Source: Penium margaritaceum (Eukaryota; Streptophyta; Zygnematophyceae; Desmidiales; Peniaceae). Taken from it: 64,000 nucleotides of DNA. This document shows, in pieces, positions 34,743-46,846 of this stretch. Numbering within the stretch: position 1 is the first letter of the stretch; each line of letters opens with the position of its first letter. The notes below the pieces were generated by a model, which did not search any database, had not been told where the DNA came from, and was given only the letters and a program-made list of their open reading frames with translations. The DNA lies in assembly GCA_023375785.1 (NCBI GenBank), contig SZWC01000043.1, forward strand, positions 225,214 through 289,213, read 5' to 3'. The translations under genes were made by a program, and so were the position numbers.

Positions 34743-36434
34743 TCAGAGTGGGCTGAGTCCACATGCCTTCATGCAGAACTGCTGCTTCTCACGGGTCCCT
34801 GGCTTAGTGCAGAAATCAGCGACCTGCCTGCTGGTTGGAGTAAACTCCAGCTTAAAAGCACCCTCCTGCACCATGTGCCTGATGAAATGATATGCGATGT
34901 CAATGTGCTTGGTGCGTGCATGGTGCTCAGGATTCTTGGCGAGTGTGATTGCGCTCTGGTTGTCGACGCGCACAGGAACTGGAACTGCTACACTCCCACT
35001 CATCTCCGCCATGAGACGCTGGAGCCAAACTGCTTCCTTGGCTCCAAAGCTGAGAGAGACGTACTCAGCTTCTGTGCTCGAGGTNTAGCCGATGATGCTG
35101 TTGTCGTTGCCGTTGTAGGTGATGCCGACGTTGATGGTTCCAGCAAGGTAGCGGAAGATCCGCTTCACTGCCTTCTGGTGCTCAGGTCCGGGATTCGCCA
35201 TGTGCTGGCTCACAACGCTCACAGCCTGTGCGAGGTCAGGCCTGGTTGCCACCATCAGGTACATAAGACTGCCGACGGCGCTCTGGTACTTCTGCCGCTC
35301 AGCTGCATCTGCTTCTCCACTGAAGCTCACGAGATACTGCCGCGTCTCTAGCGGCGTGCCGATGGGTTTGGCCTCTGCCATGCCGAACCGCTGCAGGATA
35401 TCCTTGATGTAGCGACTCTGCTGTAGCGAGAGAGAGCGTGATTTGCGGTCATGCATGATCTGGATGCCGAGGAAGTATGACGTCTCCCCGAGATCAGACA
35501 TCTGGAAGCGCTCTTGTATCGCCTCCTTGAACTCCTGCAGTGCAGACATGCTGTTGGAAAGGAGGAGCATGTCATCCACATACACAATGATGATGAGGAT
35601 CTCATGCTCATGCTGCCAGCGATACACACTGTAGTCACACTCGCTGCGCTCAAACCCCATGCACTGCAACGCCGCATCCAACTTCTGGTTCCAAGCACGC
35701 GACGCTTGGTTGAGGCCATACAGCAACTTTTACAGCTTGCAAACCAGGTGCTCCTGGCCATCCATGACGAACCCCTCTGGCTGCACCATGTAGATCTCCT
35801 CCTCCAAGTCACCATTCAAGAATGCCGTCTTGACATCCATGTGGTGAACCTCAAAATCCTCAGCTGCTGCATAAGAGAGGAGCGTGCGCAAAGAGGCAAA
35901 CTTTGCAATAGGGGCAAAAGTTTCTGTGTAGTCGATGTCCTCCTGCTGCGAGTAGCCCTTGGCGACCAGCCTCGCCTTGTACTTTTCCAGGTTACCATCT
36001 GCTCCCCGCTTCTTCTTGAACACCCACTTGCACTTGATCACCTTACGCCCAGGTGGACGCTCAGTCAGCTCCCACGTACCGTTGTCCAGCTGCGATTGTA
36101 TCTCCTGCTGCACGGCTTGCGCCCAATCTGCTGCGTCCGGTGCAGTCATGGCCTCCTTGTATGACGTTGGCTCATCTGAATCTGCTACAACTGCGACGTT
36201 CATCTGTTCTGGTTTCTGCAGCATCCACAAATGGCCGCGCTTACCAGGCTTGTAACGCACCCTAAGAGGGTACCTGCGACCTGGTGCTGGAACGTTAGCG
36301 GGCGGCTGGCGCGGTGCTGCTGGTACAACTGCTGCTGCCGGTGGTGCTACATCTTCCTCCTCTACTTCTGCCGGTGAGGCTGCTGTATCTGCTGCATCAG
36401 ACATGGGAGAGTAAAATGATTCTCCCACTATCAC
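34743..36434 (-). pseudogene. C reverse transcriptase and RNase H region
   Basis: From the high coordinate: RT start (KCKWVFKKKRGADGNLEKYK, then VKTAFLNGDLEEEIYMVQPE), the YGLNQASRAWNQKL box, the catalytic VYVDDMLLL box (about 35565-35595), and SAVGSLMYLMVATRPD. RNase H remains follow (STEAEYVSLSFGAKEA, then RTKHIDIAYHFI). One assembly N (35085) lies within the RNase H part, so interruption there need not be biological. Confidence 0.85.
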
Positions 36435-36473
36435 AGTAGAGGAAGGATCGGGAGAGAGTGGGTCAGGAAGGAT

Positions 36474-37919
36474 TTATGCTCCCACTGTCTCGTCAGCTGC
36501 TGGTTCTGCTGCCTCTTCACAGACAATGTTGGTGCCGATGACGTTGCTCTCGTTGAAGACGACATCCCTGGAGATGATGACATGGCCTGTATCCCTCTCA
36601 TAGAGACGATAGGCCTTGCTTGCCACGTCGTAGCCAATCATCAGCATCTGCGCACTCTTTGCGTCCCATTTCTGCCGCTTCTCCTTGGGCACGTGCATGT
36701 GCGCCAGGCTGCCAAATGCTCGGAGATGACCCACGCTCGGTTTCTTGCCGAACCACGCCTCGTACGACGTCATCCGCTCCAGCGCCTTAGTTGGACTACG
36801 GTTCTTGATGTAGACCGCAGTGCTCACTGCTTCGGCCCAGAAATCGTAGGTCAGCCGAGCCGCGTGCAGCATGGAGCGCGCCGACTCCACAATGGTACGG
36901 TTGGCGCGTTCTGCTACACCGTTCTGCTGCGGCGAGTATGGCGCGGTACGCTGCGCCTTGATGCCAGCTGCTGCGAGGTAGTCCTGGAACTCCTTGCTCA
37001 GGTACTCTCCACCGCGATCGCTGCGCATCGCCTTGATCTTCTTGCCAGTCTGGTTCTCCACCATGGCCTTGAACTCCTTGAACCTGTCAAAGCACTGGTC
37101 CTTGGAAGGAAGGAAGTACACAGCAGTGTAATGGCTGAAATCATCAATGAAGGTCAGGAAATACCTAGAGCCTCCAAAGCTCTGGGTCTGCATCGGTCCA
37201 CACAGGTTCGTGTGGACCAGTTCCAACACCTCCTTCGCACGCTCCCCTGCTCCAGAGAACGCCTCCCGGTGCTGCTTCCCCTCCAAACAGCCGATGAACA
37301 ACTGCTGTTCAAAGTTAGAGATGGTAGGCAGGTCACGCACCATCTGCTTTGCTTGAAGCTGCTGCAAGGCGCGCATGCCAATGTGGCCGTAGCGCGCATG
37401 CCAGATCTCACCATCTGTTGCCTGCACCACTGCTGCAAGACTCTGCTCACGCGGGATCTTGGTCGCCCCCAGCAGGCGGTACATGTCGCCCTCCTTCACC
37501 GACCTGGCCAACTCCTCTCCTGTATCCTTGTTGAGGATGTAGCCATAGTCATCATCGAAGACGACGCGCAGTCCTGTGTTTGTAAGAGAGGATACTGAGA
37601 GGAGGTTGAATGCAGCATTAGGTACGTACAGCACGCCATGGAAGACTCCCACTTCAATGCCACGCGGGGTCTCCAACCACATCTCCACGATCCCAATCCC
37701 TTCAGCATACACCACCCGATCATCACCCAAAGCGATAGGACGGGGAGGGATGGACAGCAATTGCGTAAACCACTCCCTGTGGTGCGTCGGACTCTTGGTA
37801 CACCCAGAGTCTTTGTACCACGCCAGATCCGCCTTCTCCACCTGCGACATGTCAGACTTCGCCATGAAGAGGCGGTCGCGCACCTCCTTGGCCACGTTCA
37901 TGTTGCCAAAATGGCGCAC
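36474..37919 (-). pseudogene. C protease and integrase region
   Basis: This is a 481-codon open stretch. It contains the protease active-site segment WYKDSGCTKSPTHH (about residues 34-47). The GAG-pre-integrase follows (IWHARYGHIGMRALQQL, with CLEGKQH). The integrase core has FLTFIDDFSHY, MRSDRGGEYLSKEF and YSPQQNGVAERANRTIVESA, then the VYIKNRSPTKAL and PSVGHLRAFGSLAHMHVP hallmarks. It is the longest open coding stretch in the window. A long antisense open frame over it is a shadow. Confidence 0.88.
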
Positions 37920-38414
37920 GCCGGTCTGGTTCTGCTGCTGCTGCTGGTGGTGCTGCTGACGTTGCTGTGACAGCTGCTGCTGTTGCTGGGGAGATTACTG
38001 CTTTTGCTGCTGCTGCTGCTCCTTCTGGTCCCTCTTGAACTTGAAGCACTCTTTCTTGTAGTGCCCCTCTTCCTGGCAATAACGGCACTTGCCCTTCTTC
38101 TTGCCTCTCTGCTGCCCGGACTGCTACTGCTGCTGGTTGCGTGAGCCCATCGCCATGAAAGCTGCTTCACTGCTGCTGTTGCCGCCATTGCGTTTTGCGG
38201 CATTGCGGCGCAATTCCACCTGCACCAGGTGTGTGCAGATGAAATCGAGGTCGAGAGTTGGCTGGCACTCCAGCGTCTCTCGCACCGTGTCGTAGCTGGT
38301 TGGGAGTCCCCTCAGCAAGAGGAGGATGAAGCGCATCTCTTCCACAGGGTTGCCGGCCGCTCTCAGCTGCTTCGCTAGCTCCTTTGCCCTGTCCAGGTAC
38401 GCCTCCATCCCTTC
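37852..38414 (-). pseudogene. C gag, carboxyl part with zinc knuckle
   Basis: UBN2-type gag sequence (YLDRAKELAKQLRAAGNPVE, then LLLRGLPTSYDTVRETLE) runs into a Gln-rich CAG-repeat linker and a zinc-knuckle region near 38040-38110. The amino end falls in the assembly gap at 38415-38445. Confidence 0.8.
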
Positions 38415-38445
38415 NNNNNNNNNNNNNNNNNNNNNNNNNNNNNNN
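38415..38445. other. Assembly gap (31 N)
   Basis: A run of unknown bases. Together with the single N at 39778 it brackets a segment that does not match the rest of element C. Confidence 0.98.
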
Positions 38446-39777
38446 TGGCGGCGCTACCCCTGCTTCTGCTGCTGCTTCTGCCAGAAATCTGTCTGACAGA
38501 AAATGGACTGTAGATGCCAGCAGACTGGGAATTTGGAACAACTGAGCCCACCACTAGAAAATGCAGCTCAAAACCTTTCAGATCGACCCATAAAACAGGG
38601 TCATCAACAGGGGATTTTGAAAGATATGCCCTCTTGAAAACAGGGTATGCTTCTGCTCCTACTCCAACTCAGACCAGCCAGCTTGTAAACGGCGTTTCTC
38701 CCAAACGAATCAATGGAATGCAAATATTTTTGCACCAATAGAAAGCTTAGGAAAAATACTACAATTTCATATGCCAATTTTTAAATTTGACAAAGAAACA
38801 AGAGAATTATGGTCATCACAAGGCGACAGTCTTACTCATAGAGAAGAGTGTAGCCCTGGCCGACCTCGTTTTCACCATAACTCTCAATCCAACCGTTGGA
38901 TCTTCGCGATCTTGGGCTCGTTGGAAAGCGTGTCTTGCGAACTTGAAGATCCAGTGGTCGATGCTCAAATTTGGTCAAGGTTTGACCCTAACCCGTCACT
39001 CTCAAACTGACGGCCTGTGCTGGCTGAATCTGGCAGAATCTGGCTCTGATACCAAATGTTGGATCTGGAGGAGAGAGGGAGCCTTGGAGCAGCGAGCATG
39101 TGTGATTGGAAGGGTATCACTTGTGCTGAAGAATGGTTGTTCAATCACTCAAAATGATGGAGTACATATAGAGCTAGAGCTTGGGCAAGTCAGCCCTCTC
39201 ACAAGCCATACCACATAGCCATGGAGGCTAAGGCTCACACACTAGAATCCATAATCTCACTCAAGGGAGGAAATCAGCCTAGCAATCAGGCTGACCACTC
39301 ACACACGACCTAGAGAGCTAGAGAATGCTTTCATGGCACACTCCTAGTGGTCACATAACCCACAAACCCATGGAGAATCGCCATGTGTCCATGGCTAGCA
39401 CACAAGGATCTCACCTCACCTAAAAAGTAAGGAGAGGTACCTTTATCCTAGTCAGCACACTCTGACAAGGCAATCCTAAGACCAAGGACCTTTTTGGATA
39501 TTTCTCCCATCAGGTCTTGACCCTGGACCTCTTGCCTTTTTCTTTTCTCAGGCTAAGGCATGGAGCCATCACCCATGCCCACCCAGACATCGACGGTCCA
39601 TGACCCCCGAAATTTTGAAAATTCATATCTCCCAATCCGACCGTTGGATCGGCCTAAAACGTGGACCGTAGACATGTTGCCACATGATCTTTCCAATGTT
39701 GAAGTTGGATTGGAGATCGGAGCAGGCATCTGGTACTTTTCTGGAACTTGCTCCTGTGGACCTGAAATTGAGCCGGA
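38446..39777 (-). repeat. Foreign B-family segment between two gap marks (gag leader and LTR2)
   Basis: The segment holds a B-family leader, a primer site (39043-39054, GCTCTGATACCA on the plus strand) and most of an LTR (39057-39777). The LTR shares variants with B (AGCCTTGGAGC, TAAAAAGTAAGGAGAGG) rather than with the outer LTRs of C. It is bounded exactly by N marks. Likeliest is a misplaced contig from another copy. A real tandem or nested insertion is possible. Confidence 0.75.
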
Positions 39778-39816
39778 NGCTGGCTGAATCTGGCAGAATC
39801 TGGCTCTGATACCAAA

Positions 39817-40554
39817 TGTTGGATCTGGAGGAGAGAGGGAGTCTTGGAGCAGCGAGCATGTGGGACTGAAAGGGCATCAGTTGTGCTGAAGAATGGTTGT
39901 TGAATCACTCAAAATGATGGAGTACATATAAAGCTAGAGCTTGGGCAAGTCAGCCCTCTCACAAGCCACACCACTTAGCCATGGAGGCTAAGGCTCACAC
40001 ACTAGAGTCCACAATCTCACACAAGGGAGGAAATCAGCCCAAGAATTAGGCTGACCAGTCACACATGACCTAGAGAGCTAGAGAATGCTCTCATGGCACA
40101 CTCCTAGTGGTCACATCACCCACAAACCCATGGAAAATTGCCATGTGTCCATGGCTAGCACACAAGGATCTCACCTCACCTAAAAATTAAGGTGAGGTAC
40201 CTTTATCCTAGTCAGCACACTCTGACAAGGCAATCCTCAGACCAAGGACCTTTTTGGATATTTCTCCCATCAGGTCTTGACCCTGGACCTCTTGCTTTTT
40301 TCTTTTCTCAGGCTAAGGCATGGAGCCATCGCCCATGGCCACCCAGACATCGGCAGTCCATGACCCCTGAAACTTTGAAAATTCATATCTCCCAATCCGC
40401 CTGTTGGATCGGCCTGAAACTTGGACCGTAGATAATTTGCCACCTGATCTTTCCAATGGTGAAGATGGATTGACGATCGGAGCAGGCAACTAGAAGTTTC
40501 TTGGAACTTGCTCCTGTGGACCTGAAACAGAGCCGAACGGCTCCTTTCCCAACA
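39817..40554 (-). repeat. C 5' LTR
   Basis: 738 bases, with the primer site (39803-39814) two bases away. The TTTTG target duplication follows it. Confidence 0.92.
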
Positions 40555-40559
40555 TTTTG

Positions 40560-41677
40560 TGGATGCTACTAAGCCTGACGCTGTTTGCAAACTCAACCAT
40601 TCGCTCTTCTGTCTCAAGCAAGCCTGCAGATAGTGGAATCTCAAGATTCATCAGTTTTTTCTGTCTCAAAGTCTCACTCGTCTGCACACTGATGACTCTG
40701 TTTACTACTGCTCAAGGTCATAGCCACTTGGAGTTATCCTCTACGTTGATGACTTAATCCTCCCGATCTGAGTGTTATCTCGGCATTCAAGGCTGCACTT
40801 CCCAAGCGATGTGCAATGCCTGACATGGGTCAACGCACATACTATCTCGGCATCCAGATTGCTCATGACATGGCACAAGATCAAGTCACCCTGACCCAAT
40901 CGACATATGCTCAATGCTTGGCCAAAAATTTGGCCTTGGCACCGCCCCGTCCATCTCCACGTCTTTGACCACTCAGCACGGCCTGACCAAGCTGGTCCCA
41001 TCTGATGACCTGGCCGGCCCTAAACACACAAAGCTCTATCCCAGCATTGTTGGTGCCCTAATGTTCACCTCGGTCGCAACGCGACCGAGGTAAGGGTGCC
41101 ACGTGGCCACCAACACCCAGGTTGTGGCAGCCAAAGGAAGCATCCGGTACCTCCGCAACAATGCTGGTCTCAACATTCGCTACATTCCCGGCGGCAACAG
41201 TGTTCTCACGGGTTTTTGTGATGCCGATTTCTCCAACAATCTATCCACTAGTAATTCCACATCCGGCTTCGTCGTCATGTTCAGTGATGGCCCCGTCAGT
41301 TGGAGCTCCAAGAAGCAGCCTGTTGTTGCCCTTTCTTCCACGAAAGTTGAGTATATTATCGAAAGTGAAAGCACTCAAAAAACGGTTTGGCTCCGCATGC
41401 TTCTTGTCGAGCTTGGCCATGCTCAATTCAACGCCACATAGATCCACTGCGACAACAAGGACGTCATCGCTCTCTCCGAGGACCCCGTCCTCCACGGCTG
41501 CAGGAAGCACGTCCTTCGACAGTACCACTACGTCTGCGACGTGGTCGTCAAGGTGAAGTTCACATGCAGTACATTCCCACGGAGATCCAAACAGCCAACA
41601 TCCTAACAAAGTACCTCACTACTGAGCGTCACCACGCTCTCTATGCTTGGATGGGTCTTGTTTCTGTTTTGCCTTAG
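40560..41677 (+). pseudogene. D: copia reverse transcriptase and RNase H relic, right part
   Basis: It resumes the RT read at 33862-33985 with the catalytic VILYVDDLIL-type box near 40735-40760. The IVGALMFTSVATRP region follows near 41045-41085, then RNase H (GFCDADFSNN, SWSSKKQPVVALSSTKVEYI). The copia end hallmarks QYIPTEIQTANILTKYL close it. It is broken at several points. No LTR of D is identified with confidence. Confidence 0.82.
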
Positions 41678-44283
41678 CCCTTGCTTCTGCGCTTCTGTCC
41701 CACCCTTGCCTACTTGTCCCCCCACAGGAGGCGTTGGGACGGGTGGCCTCGTTTGGGCTTTTCGGTCACTTACACTTGTCTGTCGGTTCCCTCCAAATGA
41801 GGCGTTGAACCCGATAAACATCACGTTTGCCTCTGTTTCGCACACCATTTTGTGCTCGCTCCGGTCTTGGCCTCCCAGGTTCGACCATATAAGGTGATGA
41901 ACGAAGTGGCCTTGCTCGGTGTCCTCGTCACCCTGCCTTCTTGCGTCCCTTGCAACGTTTGCCATGTGTTCTCCTGCCCTCTACGTGTCCACTGCGTTGC
42001 TTTTACTTGCTTCTGCTACTTGCTCGCTTTGATTGCACCTTGCGCCGCTCATGCTGCCCCACACACCACATTGCAAAGTCCTGGCACCTCGGTCCTAAAA
42101 AAACCACATCTTTTCCTTGACCTCATTGACTGCATCCTCGTGCATGCACCATGCACCGGACACTATCGACTTCCGTCCGCCGGGTCTCGGCTCTGTTTCT
42201 TTCTGGAGGACCACTCTCTACCTTTCCCCAAGTCTCACGAGTTCTTTAAATCCGCAGCTCTACCTTGTTCTTGTGGAGGCGAGAGAGAGGCAGGGGGTTG
42301 TCACCATTGGGTCTGTGTCAGGGAGTTGCCAAACATTTCTCTGTTGTGTGCTCCCTGCATTTCCCTCGTCTCCTCTTTTTTCTCCGTCCTTGTACCCCTC
42401 TCATGGACATTTTTTACTTCCATCTGTGAGGCCTCCAGCTCAGTTCCCAAGGGGGGACTCACTCACCTTAGCCACTCTCTCCAGCTCTTCAATTCTCTAC
42501 ACTTCATTACTCTGGTGTTCTCCATCAGCAGTCGTGGTGGAGGTGGGAGGTGGCGGGCGACTTACATGGTGTTCCCATCTTCACAAGATCCACTACTCCA
42601 CGTTCTGCCAGCATCGCAATCTCCACTACCCTTTTCTCTCGAGGACATCTTTGAACTTTGTCCGTTGCAGCCTGTCTCATCACCGGCTTGTTTCGCATAG
42701 TACGGCCACTCTTCCCAATTCTTCAATTCTTCTCGCTTCAAATTCATACGACTCTTATCGTGCAGTCGGGTGACGAGGGAGGGGGGGAGTGGCAGACGAC
42801 AAGGACGATGTTCCCGTAGCCACCGGACCACTCCTCCGCTGTCTGCTATCCCCACCCCATCCCCTACCTATTTTTTCCTCACCCATCTACCACTTAGACG
42901 CCTTCTGTCCGTCTGTGCTTGGCTTGGCTTGCCTTGGGGGTGGGGAACTTCTGTTCTTTTCCCCACTTCTCCGTACCTCACCCTCAGCTTTCATATATCC
43001 TCTGTTTATCCTTCGAACAAAAATTCAACAGCACCAATAGAAGGATTATGCTACAATCTACCTACCCTTCAAGTTTCAGCTGCATCCAACGACAGGATTC
43101 TGAGCAACAGTTCAAAAGAAAACTATGGCATAGCTTATGCCACAACTGGGCAAACGTGATATACTTTTTGCTGAGGGCTTGGCACGGCAAAAAGGCAAGA
43201 GGGCCGAGAGAGAGGTTGCCACTCTCTTTCCCGACCCTCTTGTCTACCCTGTGTGGCGGGGCATGGTATGGTTGTAGGCAGGCCTCTTTAGGCATCCCAT
43301 TAATCCATCCATCCGCTGCCCTACCTGCTGTACTCGTCCTATCACAATAGTGACATGAACATGAGCTACATTTATTCCGGCATAACTTGCAGAAACAGAG
43401 GAAATAGTTTGGCTGCCAACAACCAAGAGTGTGAGCATGAGTTCCTCCCGGTCTCCGGCGTTGACGTGGCAAAACTGTGGAGCAACAAGGATGGATGCCA
43501 AGGACCGAGAGACCGACGGGATTTATAAAGAGGCGAATTAGCGGCAAGGGAGCGTGGGAAGGACGACAAGCTAATCTCAGCTATCAATGGACAGAGAGTG
43601 CGAGTACTAGCTTCTCTCGTGATGACGAGCACCAAGGACACTGGGCATCCGCCAACCTCGGAGTGCTCGAGGCTGGAGTCCGGTACGGCCGTGACTATCG
43701 AAGATCAGAAAGCACAGTACCGGACAGACGATGCATTGATTTGTATTCAGGCTTGTGTATTTCCTAGCTCTAGACTAGTACTTTTCACCTAGTTTCATTT
43801 GTGGATATCTTTGTCGATAGTCAATCATTTAAGCTTGCAGCCTATCATTGGGATTGCCAAGTGAAAAGCCGTGTGTTTCTAATCAGTGTGTAGCCTCTTG
43901 GCAAGTGTATCATGTATATTGTGGACACAAGTGAAATTGTCCCATGTGTGTGTGCATTCAAGCAAAGTGTGTGGACTTATTTCTATGAGTCATAGAACAC
44001 TTCAAAGGTCTTGACAAGGCTCCAATTAAAACAAAATTGACATGCTCCCTATACTGGTCGCATATGTGGATGCAGCATACAGTGTCCAAGTGTACGCGGG
44101 ATGGGAAAATGACATTCTACTTGTAGTTGACAGGCTCGTACCGCGATAGGCGAGTATATTAATGAATTATAGTATTCTTAGTATCATTTTGCATTGCAAT
44201 GTTCAATTGTACACGAGACTGTTGACCTCGCCGCCATCTGAACATACTCTTGCATCACCCAACAAACAGTTCTCCACCATGAC
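41678..44283. other. 2.6-kb region without a confident gene; possible LTR remains
   Basis: The first part is a plausible 3' LTR of relic D: CATATAAGG (41886-41894) could be a TATA box and CTTGCGCC-type blocks follow, but no second copy is available to prove it. From 42000 to 43050 the plus strand is pyrimidine-rich. That alone explains the long open frames there (41852-42700 and 42117-42773), which overlap and show no domain. Another TATA-like TTTATAAAG is at about 43520. I recognise nothing else. Confidence 0.45.
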
Positions 44284-44988
44284 GTGCCAGCACAATTTTC
44301 AACAGGCCATCTCAATGACCATTCCAGCCGGACGTGGTCGCGGTCAGCACTTAAGATGCACACGCATAACGACCACGCTCAATGGGAGGGGGATTGCTCG
44401 TCGCAACCCTCCTGTCACAAAATAAACTACTCTAACACCAACAGGCACACTTGCAGCCGCCGCAATCGACCAAAGACACACTCCACGGGACCCACGGAAG
44501 TTGCCGGGCTCTACAGCGCTTTTGGAACCTGTACCCGAGCAACAGTGCCAACACGCACCACACATACCAGTCCATCCAAGGAGGTGGAGGAGGTGAAGGA
44601 AAGAGCTCAGGCTGGGATTGAAGGAGTGAAAATGATGAATGTATAGGGAGACCTGTCACACAATGAAGAAAGTTCTGGTGAGAGTGCTGCATTTATGAAA
44701 CGGGGAGAGGAACAGCGACAGTGGATGGCCCGCGCTATTCTCCTCTTACAAGGAGAAATTCAAGGCGAGCCGCTAAAGGAGTTTAACATGCTGAAGGATG
44801 GGTGGCCGCAGACCTGCCTTTACATAACCCGAGAAATCAACGCTTTTTCCGCGAATAAAAGGCGCCTGCAGCTGATGGAATTTGCGAGAAACCTGGTGCT
44901 TATGAGGGAGCTGCATGCGCATGCCTTCTCCATATCTAGTAGCAACTTGCACGATGTGGTCACCAGCATGATGACAGTCTTGGATTAA
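44284..44988 (+). pseudogene. Unrecognised coding-like region next to the satellite
   Basis: Two open stretches (44284-44646 and 44695-44988) share one reading frame and are separated by a stop and a short gap. The second is charged and helical (MKRGEEQRQWMARAILLLQG, then LQLMEFARNLVLMRELHAHA) and looks like real protein-coding sequence rather than GC artefact. I do not recognise a family. It ends 55 bases before the 11-bp array. It may be a host or transposon exon, or a degraded gene. Confidence 0.35.
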
Positions 44989-46782
44989 CCTCTTGAAGTA
45001 ATCGGCCTGAAAGCTACACAAAAATGGTGGCAAAAAGGAGGAGCCCAACTTGCGCCCTAGTTGCGCTTAGTTGCATCCTACTTGCGCCCTAATTGGATCC
45101 AAGTTGTACCCTAGCGCCCTAGTTGTGCCCTACTTGCGCCCTAGTTACGCTCTTCTTACGCCATAGTTGCGCCCTAGTTGCGGCTGAGTTGGGCACTAGC
45201 TAGGACCTAGTTACGCCATAGTTACACCCTAGTTGCACCCTACTTGCACCTTAGATGTGTCCTACTTGTGCTCTAGTTACGCCCGACTTGCACCCTAGTT
45301 GTGCCCTAGTTGCACCTCAGTTGGGCCCTAGCTACGCCCTAGTTGTGTCCTAGTTACGTCCTAGGCGTGCCCTAGGTGTACCTTACTTGTGCCTTACTTG
45401 TACCATAGTTACACCATAGTTGAGCCCTATTTGTGCCCAGTTTGTGCCCTAGTTGTGCCCTAGTTGTGCCCTAGTTGCGCCCTACTTACCCCCTACTTGC
45501 GCCCTACTTGAGCCCTAGTTGCACCCTAGTTGTGCCCTAGTTGCGCCCTACTTGTGCCCAGGTTGCGTCTTATTACGTCCTAGTTGCGCCTTAGTTGCAC
45601 CCTAATTGCACCCTACTTACGACTACTTGTGCCCTAGTTGTGCCCTAGTTACACCCTAGTTGCGCCCTAGTTGTGCCCTACTTACGCCCTAGTTTTACCC
45701 TAGTTACGCCTCAGTTGGACACTAGCTACACCCTAGTTGTGCCATAGATACGCTCTGGTTGCACCCTAGTTGCGCCCTACTTGCCCCCTAGTTGTGCCCT
45801 ACTTGCACCCTAGTTGCGCCATACTTGCGCCCTAGTTGCGTCCTAGTTGCGCCCTAGATGTGCCCCACTTGCGCCCTAGTTGCACCCTAGTTGCGCCCTA
45901 CCTACATCCTACTTGTGCCATAGTTGCGCCCTTGTTGTTCCCTAGTTGGGCCGTTCTTGCGTCGTACTTGTGCCCTAGGTGCGCCCTAGTTGCGCCCTAG
46001 CAGTATCCTAGTTGCTCCCTACTTCTGCCCTAGTTGTGCTGTAGTTGCACCCTACTTATGCCCTAGTAGCACCCAACTTGCGCCCTACTTGCGCCCTAGT
46101 TGCGCACTACTTACGACCTAGTAATGCCCTAGTTGCGTCCTAGTTGCGCCTCAGTCGGGCACTTGCTACACCCTAGTTGTGCCCTCGTTGCACTCTACTT
46201 GCACCCTACTTGCACCCTACTTGCTCCCTACTTGCGTCCTAGTTGCACTCCAGTTGCGTCCTAGTTACACCCTAGTTGCATCCTAATTGCACCCTACTTG
46301 AGTCCTACTTGCATCCTTGTTGTGCCCTAGTTGCCCCCCACTTTCTCCCTAGTTGTGCCCTACTTGCACCCTATTTGCGCCCTCGTTGCACCCAAGTTGT
46401 GCCCTACTTGCACCCTATTTGCACCCTCGTTGCACCCAAGTTGTGCCCTACTTGCACCCTATTTGTACCCTTATGACGCCCTAGCTGCGCCCTACTTGCG
46501 CCCTACTTGCGCCATAGTTGCGTTCTAGCTGCCTCCTTGTTACATCCTACTTGCGACCTTCTTACGCCCTACTTGTGCCCTAGTTACGCCGCAGTTGCAC
46601 CCTAGTTGTGCCCTACTTGCGCCCAACTTGCACCCTACTTGCACCATAGTTACGCCCTAGTTGCACCCTAGTTGCACCCTACTTGCGTCCTACTTGCGCC
46701 CTAGTTGCACCTTAGTTGTGCAGTAGTTACGGCCTAGTTGTACCCTTCTTCCACCCTAGTTGTACCCTACTTTTGCCCTCAT

Positions 46783-46846
46783 GCACAACTAGGGTGCAAC
46801 TATGGCACATCTAGGGAGCTCCGCCATAGTTGCACCCTAGTTGTGC
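46783..46846. repeat. 24-bp perfect inverted repeat in the satellite
   Basis: Arms at 46783-46806 and 46823-46846 are exact complements of two diverged units, with a 16-base centre containing GGGAGCTCC. The left arm is satellite in the reverse orientation, so this is a local inversion or fold-back. Confidence 0.9.

Larger units (their letters stand above)
33986..40554 (-). mobile_element. C: Ty1/copia retrotransposon of the B family, with assembly gaps
   Basis: The outer LTRs (33986-34723 and 39817-40554) are both 738 bases and share private variants. They differ by roughly 20 sites, under 3%. A 5-bp target duplication TTTTG lies at 33981-33985 and 40555-40559, so this is one insertion into relic D and the youngest datable element here. 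Coding remains are more open than in B: about three or four breaks plus assembly gaps. N marks stand at 35085, 38415-38445 and 39778. The segment between the last two carries a third LTR (39057-39777) with different variants and looks like sequence from another copy placed here by the assembler. Confidence 0.9.

Noticed and set aside
36582-37598. 338-residue plus-strand open frame
   Set aside because: It is antisense to the protease/integrase region of copia element C, and its sequence is the shadow of that coding strand.
41852-42773. Two overlapping plus-strand open frames of 282 and 218 residues
   Set aside because: They lie in a pyrimidine-rich stretch with few stops, overlap each other in different frames, and show no domain or start context favouring either.
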